From: Salinivirga sp964413185
GTDB lineage: Bacteria; Bacteroidota; Bacteroidia; Bacteroidales; Salinivirgaceae
Assembly (NCBI GenBank): GCA_964413185.1
Contig: CAYPSX010000111.1
Span: forward strand, 1 to 12,984
Reading direction: 5' to 3'
Length of the DNA: 12,984 bases
Positions 7,183 through 12,984 of the stretch are shown here, piece after piece. Numbering within the stretch: the stretch's first letter is position 1; every line of letters begins with the position of its first letter. The translations under genes were made by a program, and so were the position numbers. The notes under the pieces were generated by a model that searched no databases, was not told the origin of the DNA, and saw nothing but the letters and a program-made list of their open reading frames with translations.

Positions 7183-10100
7183 ATGAAAAAATTGGTCTAC
7201 ATATCGCTATTCATTTTGCTTTTTGCCGCTTTGGGGAAAGGGTTTGGGCAGATTTATGAACTGGAAGGATTAAACATTCCTGGTTCATGGGATAGCTGGA
7301 ACAACCCACCAACGGTCAGTGCATTAGCAAGTTCAACTCAGGCTTCCGGAGAAGTTACATTGCGAAGTTTAGGCCATTATCACACGATTATCGGTGTCGC
7401 TTCATCCGGAGGAGATATTACAGGAGGAAGCTATGAGTTTTTATTTACAAGTGGCAATGCAACTGATGGCTATTACAACAATAAATGGGCAAATACCGCA
7501 GTTACATTAAATACAATCCAATCGTACACTTACAACAGCGGTTCAAATAACACCATTACCGTTACAAATGGAAATTACTACACAGTAAACTGGGAAGACA
7601 ACGGATACGCAAACACCCGAGCCATTTTCATGGAAACATCTGCTGAGCCGGTTAGTATAAGTTCACTTACGGAACCGGGAACAGGTGATGTTGTGATTGG
7701 TTCCGGTGTAGAAATAACAATTACTACCAGTGCAACACCTTGCGCAGAGGAAAATATATTTTTGCGTTACACCACAGACAACTGGTCTACATCGAGCCTG
7801 GTTGCATTCTCTTTTAGCGGAACTACAGGCACGGCTACTATTCCCGGGCAGAGTAACGGAACAACGGTTGAATATTACGCCTACTCCACAACACTAGCGT
7901 CTGGAAGTATTGGCACCGATCACGATTTAGTCACCATCAATCTCATTAATAACGGTGGCAGCAATTACACATACACTGTAAAACCAACTACAACACAAGA
8001 TGGAAATTTCAGCAGCACCAGTACCTGGGCAAGCGGCAGTGTGCCGGCAGCAAGCAGCCACCTGGACATCAATCATCTTCTCACCCTCGACCAAAACTAC
8101 TCCGCTTCATCAGTAACCATCAACAGCGGCGGGGAACTTGCATTTAACAGCACAGAAACCCTCACCATTGAAGCCGGCGGCAGTTTTACAAACGATGGAA
8201 CACTTACCGCAGGAAGCGGTATTTTTCAGCTTGGAAATGACGTTACAACAGGTGGAGCAGAAACCTCTACTTACAATAATGTTACAATTTCAGGTACAAA
8301 TGTCTCTTTCGATAACAGCGTAAGCGAAATTTCAGGTACACTCACCATTACAACCGGTAGTTTGTCCGATGCGCCGAAGTATCTCACCGGATCAACCTTG
8401 CGGTATGAACAAGGAGGCACTTACACACGTGTCACAGAATGGAATAACCCGTACCACGTTGAAATTGACAACAATACAGATCTTCATTTAAATATTGATG
8501 CTTTTGGCGGTGATTTAACGGTGCGTGGAAATTTTACGATTGAGACAGGCTCGACGGCCGACATGGAAGCGACTGGAAACAAACTACTAATAAACGGCAA
8601 TCTTACGCTCGATGGAACCCTTATTCTGTCCTCAAGCTCAAGCGGCGATCTTACCATCGACGGAAACTGGACGTGCACCGGAACGTTTACGCCCAATTCA
8701 CGACTGGTGCTTTTCAATGGAACATCTACCCTCACCGGGCACACTACGTTCGATTACATTACCGTTGCCAGTGGCGCTTCCCTCGCAATGAACGATGGCA
8801 TTGCAGTAAATGAATCGTTTGTGGTTGAATCCACAGCTACGCTGGATATGGGAGCGCAAATTATTGACGGCACAGGAAGTTTTACGCTCAATAGTGGCTC
8901 AACGCTGAAAATCGGACATTTAGACGGTATTTCATCCACCGCAGCGACCGGAAACGTTCAGGTTACCGGAACGCGAACCTTTGCCAACGATGCTACTTAC
9001 CATTACACCGGAAACGGCAATCAATATTCGGGCGACGAACTCCCGACAACTTCTGCGGCCAAAACCATTATTATTGAAACAGCCAATAATACGGATGGAT
9101 TCCGTATTAACACGGGTAGCTCTGTGGCTATTGCTGCCGGCGGAAAATTGAAAATTATTTCAGGAAAACTCATCGAAGCCGATGCAGTAAGTAATGGCCG
9201 CCATGTTGATGGCGCGGGCGATCTGGAAATGACGGGCGGTTCTTACTTTTTTGAACGCGACATGGCAACCAACGTTCCCCGTTTAACCGGTACATATTCT
9301 ATAACCGGCGGACAAATAATTTTGGGTGCTGCCGGCGATCAGGAGTTGCAAGGTGGCGAAACCTATTACGATATCGTTTTCGAAGGTTCAGGCACAGCCA
9401 CCACATCATCATCCATTACCAATGTAAATTCAGTCACCATCTCCGGCTCAAAAATCGTCGATGTAGAATCAAGTTCGCTTGGAGGGCCCGGAACCGACCT
9501 CATCATGTCCAACGGCACGCTGCGCATTTGTAAACTTTCAGGTACACAGCCAACAATGGAAGGCACGTACACGCTGTCAGGCGGAACAATTGAGTTTTAC
9601 GGAACTTCAGATGCCCAAAACCAAACCATTCGAAGTGGTGTGAGCTACAATAATGTAACCATCAACGCCTCGGCAGCAAATATGACTGATGGGAATGTCA
9701 GTATTTTTGGTGGTGAGAATATTACAGTAGCCGGCACAATTACAGTAAATTCCCCGGCCTGCATAAAACTAGGAACTACAAGCAACAGTTATATAGACGG
9801 GGGAACATTTGAACTACAAAGTGGAGCGGCACTGCTTTTCGGAAATGATATTACTTCAGGAACAGCCACAGGCAATATTCGCACAACAACCAAAACATTT
9901 GCCTCCGATGCAACATACTCAATGTACGGAAATACAAACCAAACACTCAACAGTCCGTTTCCTGCGTCAGTTGATGAATTTACCGTAAATAAAAGTGCAG
10001 GTGAAATTACGCTTGGACAGGATTTAGAGGTGACCACAACACTAACGCTGACCGATGGAAACATTATTTGTGACGGAAACACACTTACGGTTTCAAGTAC

Positions 10101-10920
10101 TTCAACCGCAGCCATTTCCGGCGAAAGCAGCAGCAGTTACATTGTGGGCACACTAGTAAGGGGGATTGCTGCCGCAAAAAAGGGCAGCAAAGGCGTAGTT
10201 TACAATTTCCCCATTGGTACAGCAACTTCATACAACCCGGCAACAGTAGATTTCACAACCGCTCCATCCGGCGCCGGAACATTACAGGCCGAATTTTCAA
10301 CGACTTTGCCCGCCGAATATGAAAACGGGTTGCCCATGGATGATGGCACACAAACCATCGATCACCTGGCCGATGGCGGATACTGGACATTAACACCGAC
10401 ATCACTTGCCGGGTACACTTACGACCTTACGATTCAGGGCAGCGACTTTGTGACTATGGATCCCGATTTTGAAATCACTGATGCCAGTGCCTTGCGGTTG
10501 CTCATTCGCGACGATTTTAGCAGTCTCTGGCAATTTTTAGGCACGCACAGCACAGGGGCAGCATCTCCCCCATCGGTTTCACGAACGGGGATCAGTCAAT
10601 TTGGCGTTGTGGCCATGGGCGCAAAGCTTTCTGAAAATGTGTTGCCGGTTGAACTCCTTGATTTCAGCGCAAAAGAAGACATGGAAAGCATCAATCTGGA
10701 GTGGAGCACCGCAACAGAAACCAACAACGACTTTTTTACCGTGTACCATTCATACGACGAAATCAACTTCGAACCAATTAAAAACATCGAAGGAGCCGGC
10801 AACAGCTCACAAACCCGCAATTACAATTACACAGCAATCCTTCGCCGGGCATCAACTACTATTATCTGCAACAGACAGATTTTGATGGCACAGCAACACA
10901 AAGCCGGGTTATTTCAATAA
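7183..10920 (+). CDS. Beta-helix-rich secreted exoprotein (T9SS-type), frame broken near the 3' end
   Basis: A 1245-residue open frame as read; probably 1329 residues before a frame break. A signal peptide (about 1-23, MKKLVYISLF core) marks it for export. Residues 24-155 form an all-beta N-terminal domain with an IPGSWDSWNNPPT motif that resembles starch- or glycan-binding modules of Bacteroidota exoproteins. Residues 156-265 look Ig-like. Residues 266-985 are short Ser/Thr/Gly-rich beta-strand repeats (GxLTIxxGGSxTNDGT-like) suggesting a right-handed beta-helix stalk or adhesin. A conserved C-terminal region (990-1145) follows, then LPVELLDFSA at 1154-1163 and an FN3-like segment with WSTATETNNDFF, the usual linker before a T9SS signal. 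From residue 1218 the sequence stops making sense (28 residues rich in R, I and Q), and the expected continuation is in another frame from 10833. No catalytic domain was recognised. Confidence 0.85.
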   Translation: MKKLVYISLFILLFAALGKGFGQIYELEGLNIPGSWDSWNNPPTVSALASSTQASGEVTLRSLGHYHTIIGVASSGGDITGGSYEFLFTSGNATDGYYNNKWANTAVTLNTIQSYTYNSGSNNTITVTNGNYYTVNWEDNGYANTRAIFMETSAEPVSISSLTEPGTGDVVIGSGVEITITTSATPCAEENIFLRYTTDNWSTSSLVAFSFSGTTGTATIPGQSNGTTVEYYAYSTTLASGSIGTDHDLVTINLINNGGSNYTYTVKPTTTQDGNFSSTSTWASGSVPAASSHLDINHLLTLDQNYSASSVTINSGGELAFNSTETLTIEAGGSFTNDGTLTAGSGIFQLGNDVTTGGAETSTYNNVTISGTNVSFDNSVSEISGTLTITTGSLSDAPKYLTGSTLRYEQGGTYTRVTEWNNPYHVEIDNNTDLHLNIDAFGGDLTVRGNFTIETGSTADMEATGNKLLINGNLTLDGTLILSSSSSGDLTIDGNWTCTGTFTPNSRLVLFNGTSTLTGHTTFDYITVASGASLAMNDGIAVNESFVVESTATLDMGAQIIDGTGSFTLNSGSTLKIGHLDGISSTAATGNVQVTGTRTFANDATYHYTGNGNQYSGDELPTTSAAKTIIIETANNTDGFRINTGSSVAIAAGGKLKIISGKLIEADAVSNGRHVDGAGDLEMTGGSYFFERDMATNVPRLTGTYSITGGQIILGAAGDQELQGGETYYDIVFEGSGTATTSSSITNVNSVTISGSKIVDVESSSLGGPGTDLIMSNGTLRICKLSGTQPTMEGTYTLSGGTIEFYGTSDAQNQTIRSGVSYNNVTINASAANMTDGNVSIFGGENITVAGTITVNSPACIKLGTTSNSYIDGGTFELQSGAALLFGNDITSGTATGNIRTTTKTFASDATYSMYGNTNQTLNSPFPASVDEFTVNKSAGEITLGQDLEVTTTLTLTDGNIICDGNTLTVSSTSTAAISGESSSSYIVGTLVRGIAAAKKGSKGVVYNFPIGTATSYNPATVDFTTAPSGAGTLQAEFSTTLPAEYENGLPMDDGTQTIDHLADGGYWTLTPTSLAGYTYDLTIQGSDFVTMDPDFEITDASALRLLIRDDFSSLWQFLGTHSTGAASPPSVSRTGISQFGVVAMGAKLSENVLPVELLDFSAKEDMESINLEWSTATETNNDFFTVYHSYDEINFEPIKNIEGAGNSSQTRNYNYTAILRRASTTIICNRQILMAQQHKAGLFQ
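8833..9078 (+). repeat. Beta-helix repeat segment, copy 1
   Basis: Residues 551-632 resemble residues 858-936 at an offset of about 307 residues. Shared features are a GSFTLNSGSTL / GTFELQSGAAL strand, an ATGN turn, a TFAxDATY motif and a GNxNQ turn. The similarity is visible in protein and weak in DNA, so the duplication is old. Confidence 0.55.
9754..9990 (+). repeat. Beta-helix repeat segment, copy 2
   Basis: Partner of 8833-9078 (residues 858-936). It keeps the strand, ATGN, TFASDATY and GNTNQ pattern in the same order. This supports a solenoid built from repeated rungs rather than separate globular domains. Confidence 0.55.
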
Positions 10921-11171
10921 ATTTCACAGGAGAAAACAACTGGCATTTCTATACAAAACAACAAACCCTGTACATTATTCCGCCGGATATATCATCACAA
11001 AATATTTCTTTTGCCCTGTTTAATTTAAGCGGACAATTAATTCAATCTGGAACATACAATTATAACCGGGGCGAAACCATGTCTTTTGAAATTCCCGGCT
11101 CAGCCATCATTATACAACTCATCACAGCAAAAGGAACACAAATCAGTAAAAAAATAATCAAGTACAATTAA
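10833..11171 (+). pseudogene. Out-of-frame 3' end of the beta-helix exoprotein gene (putative sorting domain)
   Basis: This frame has 112 sense codons without its own start and ends at TAA 11169-11171. It begins SNPSPGINYYYLQQTDFDGT, exactly the continuation expected after the FN3-like segment ending in NYNYT in the upstream frame. The rest has the layout of a T9SS C-terminal domain: LYIIPPD in the place of the YPNP motif, a FALFNLSGQLIQSG strand pair, and a final basic strand (SKKIIKYN). Adding one base after 10832 would restore Y-T-S-N-P-S-P-G and a 1329-residue protein. It is therefore part of the preceding gene, separated by a one-base deletion or a sequencing error. The sorting domain is divergent, as it lacks a canonical YPNP. 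Confidence 0.85.
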
Positions 11172-11184
11172 ACATATTTTAGTT

Positions 11185-12984
11185 ATGAAAAAATTAGACA
11201 TACAAAGTCGCACAATGAGCATATTTTTGCTCATTTTATTTGTTGCGGCCGGTTTTATGCAGCTTAACGCTCAAAAAACACAAAACACAAGCACCAAAGA
11301 CCCGGCAAAAGTCGAATACATTACCTTTTATTTCCAGGGTCCTTCGTGGATGGACAACGATGCCCACGATCCTGAAGTTTGGGGGCCTTTTACAGGTGTA
11401 GATTGGACAGGACACACATTTACCGCCATTCCCGGCTCCAATTGGTGGTCGGTTGATGTACCGGTAACCGATGCCACAGCCACCATAACCTATCAAACGC
11501 GCTTTGCCCAGGGCTCCACAACCAAATACCAAAAAGCGACGGGAGATATTTCATCAAATCCCACATTCACCACAACCACAAACGAAATTTGGGTCAATGC
11601 CACTGATGGAAATATTGACCAATGGAGTGGAGATAGTTTTAATTTAGTAGCGGGAAGCATTACCGAAACAAATCCCTCGCCAGCCACGCAACTGACCATA
11701 ACCAATATTACACCGGCAGAACCCGGAGTGGGACAAAACTTTTCATTTACCGTTGTTGCCCAAGATGCTTCCGGAAACGGCTCACCCGTTTCACCGGATA
11801 CAGAAATTACAATCTCAAAAATATCGGGAAGCGGCTCACTGTCAGGCACATTAGTTGGAAGCATAACCAACGGAGAGGCCGCCTTTACGTTTAGTGGGAT
11901 CTCACTTTCAACTGCTGATACTTACGAATTACAAGCCGCAGCAACAAACGGCATGTCGCTCACATCTGCAACCACAACAATAACCATAGCCGCCGCACCT
12001 TCTCCGGTAATTACAGTAACACCCGAATCGCTGAACGATTTTACTTACGAAGAAGAGAGCGGTCCCTCTGCAATACAATCTTTCGAGGTAAGCGGCGAAG
12101 ACTTAACCAATGATATTGTTGTTTCGCTACCAACGAATTACGAAATATCGCTCACCGAATCGCCATTTACCGCAGAAACAAGCGCAGTGAGCCTGACACC
12201 AACAAGCGGAACAGTAGCGGCAACTTCTGTTTATGTAAGAATGAAAGACGGACTGGCTGCGAACACCTACACCGAAACCATCAGCATAACATCTACCGAT
12301 GCTACGGAAAAAAATGTAGATTTAAGCGGCGAAGTTACGCCCATTCCGGAAACAGTTACATTTTATTTCCAGGGGCCGTCTTTCATGGACAACAATCCGC
12401 ACGACCCGCAAGTTTGGGGACCGTTCATGGGAAGTAACTGGGATAACTATACAATGTCTCAAATTTCAGGCACATACTGGTATAAAGCAGATGTTGATGT
12501 GCTTGATGCATCCGCAGCAATCACCTATCAAATTCGATTTGCACAAAGTGGAGTAACGAAATACCAGAAAGCAACCGGTGATTTTGGTTCAGATGCAACA
12601 TTCACAACAACCACAAACGAGATTTGGATAGATGGAAGTAGTAATGCATCGTATACCTGGAGTGATGATAACTTCTACTTACCGGCTGAAAAAATTACCG
12701 AAACCAATCCTAATTCACCTGCCAAACTGGGTGTCACATTAGTTGATCCGGCATCGCCAGCCGAAGAAGAAACATTCTCAATTACGGTTGAAGTACAAGA
12801 TGATGATGGTCTCCCAACTAACGTTGACACAGACACGGATATTACGCTATCAAAAGCGGTTGGAGCAGGAACGCTATCCGGCACATTAACAAAAACTATT
12901 TCAACCGGGAATAACACTGTTGTTTTTGACGATTTATCTCTCTCAACAGCCGACCTTTACATAATTGATGCAGATGCAACCGGC
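11185..12984 (+). CDS. Secreted modular repeat protein, 3' end outside the window
   Basis: An open frame of 600 codons runs to the window edge without a stop; the start is complete. ATG 11185 lies 13 bp after the TAA of the preceding gene's restored frame, so both are probably in one transcript. Residues 1-29 form a signal peptide with basic n-region (KK, R9), hydrophobic core 13-23 and expected cleavage near NAQ; M11 is a possible alternative start. Modules: A (43-158), an unclassified all-beta domain with TFYFQGPSWMDN and HDPEVWGPF; B (159-270), Ig-like or invasin-like (PAEPGVGQNFSFTVVAQDASG); C (272-385), a beta-sandwich repeat common in Bacteroidota exoproteins (VSGEDL...VYVRMKDGLAANTYTE); then A' (390-502) and B' (503 onward). 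A/B and A'/B' match at a fixed 345-residue offset. Likely an extracellular binding protein; a T9SS domain may lie beyond the edge. The ligand is unknown. Confidence 0.88.
   Translation, partial: MKKLDIQSRTMSIFLLILFVAAGFMQLNAQKTQNTSTKDPAKVEYITFYFQGPSWMDNDAHDPEVWGPFTGVDWTGHTFTAIPGSNWWSVDVPVTDATATITYQTRFAQGSTTKYQKATGDISSNPTFTTTTNEIWVNATDGNIDQWSGDSFNLVAGSITETNPSPATQLTITNITPAEPGVGQNFSFTVVAQDASGNGSPVSPDTEITISKISGSGSLSGTLVGSITNGEAAFTFSGISLSTADTYELQAAATNGMSLTSATTTITIAAAPSPVITVTPESLNDFTYEEESGPSAIQSFEVSGEDLTNDIVVSLPTNYEISLTESPFTAETSAVSLTPTSGTVAATSVYVRMKDGLAANTYTETISITSTDATEKNVDLSGEVTPIPETVTFYFQGPSFMDNNPHDPQVWGPFMGSNWDNYTMSQISGTYWYKADVDVLDASAAITYQIRFAQSGVTKYQKATGDFGSDATFTTTTNEIWIDGSSNASYTWSDDNFYLPAEKITETNPNSPAKLGVTLVDPASPAEEETFSITVEVQDDDGLPTNVDTDTDITLSKAVGAGTLSGTLTKTISTGNNTVVFDDLSLSTADLYIIDADATG
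11214..11235 (+). other. Hairpin within the signal-peptide codons of the last gene
   Basis: AATGAGC and GCTCATT form a perfect 7-bp stem around the loop ATATTTTT, followed by TTATTTG. It starts 29 bp after the start codon and spans the alternative ATG at 11215. The T-rich flank gives it an attenuator-like look, but it could be chance in AT-rich signal-peptide codons. Confidence 0.3.
11317..11949 (+). repeat. Module A+B, copy 1 of a 1035-bp period repeat
   Basis: Residues 45-255 of the last gene align without gaps to residues 390-600. Fully shared words include TFYFQGPS, WGPF, ITYQ, KYQKATGD, TFTTTTNEIW, ITETNP and LSTAD. Module C separates the two copies, so the repeated unit appears to be A-B-C. 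Confidence 0.85.
12352..12984 (+). repeat. Module A+B, copy 2 of a 1035-bp period repeat (continues past the window)
   Basis: Partner of 11317-11949 at exactly 1035 bp. The copy is cut by the window end inside module B', so further A-B-C units may follow. Confidence 0.85.

Noticed and set aside
10820..10845. Programmed -1 ribosomal frameshift at the frame break
   Set aside because: No X-XXY-YYZ slippery heptamer is present in the codons before the break (AAT TAC AAT TAC ACA GCA), and no clear downstream stem-loop was seen. A one-base deletion or sequencing error is simpler.
10601..10885. 94-codon plus-strand open frame overlapping the end of the beta-helix gene
   Set aside because: It is in the third frame, not the frame that continues the protein after 10833, and its sequence shows no family features.
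11493..11870. Antisense 125-codon open frame in the last gene
   Set aside because: It lies fully within the sense frame of a signal-peptide protein whose modules repeat in register at 345 residues; the sense frame is clearly the coding one.

Overview
The window is about 13 kb from a member of the Bacteroidota, most likely a free-living, possibly marine, Bacteroidia or Flavobacteriia relative. The evidence is: large secreted proteins built from LamG, PKD, Ig-like and beta-helix modules; a C-terminal type IX secretion (T9SS) sorting domain with a YPNP motif; the 'LPVELLDF' linker typical of T9SS cargo; AT-rich leaders without Shine-Dalgarno sites; and one TAnnTTTG-type -7 promoter box. No RNA gene, CRISPR array, insertion sequence or integrase was seen.

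Layout. (1) 24-1471, + strand: a two-gene housekeeping cluster, 5 bp apart, encoding a YgjP-like zinc metallopeptidase and a family-1-like uracil-DNA glycosylase. (2) 1472-1772: convergent intergenic region with a short GC-rich structured stretch and a strong bidirectional terminator. (3) 1773-6800, - strand: a 1675-residue modular surface or secreted protein with five LamG domains, a PKD domain, five tandem 51-residue cysteine-pair repeats and a T9SS sorting domain; a 480-residue block is duplicated without gaps inside it. (4) 6801-7182: divergent promoter region with two AAACGTTT palindromes. (5) 7183-11171, + strand: a long beta-helix-like exoprotein gene whose frame breaks at about 10832, so that its last 112 codons, probably the secretion-signal domain, lie in another frame. 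(6) 11185 to beyond the window end, + strand: a third secreted modular protein, 600 residues visible, with a module pair repeated at exactly 345 residues.

Genes 5 and 6 lie 13 bp apart and probably form one transcript; both begin with signal peptides and carry all-beta modules that may bind glycans. The LamG protein is transcribed divergently from them. The locus therefore looks like a small island of T9SS-exported surface or extracellular adhesion or glycan-binding proteins beside housekeeping genes. No enzyme catalytic domain was recognised in the three large proteins. The most notable observations are the single-base frame break, the gap-free internal duplications, and the unclassified repeated module in the last gene.
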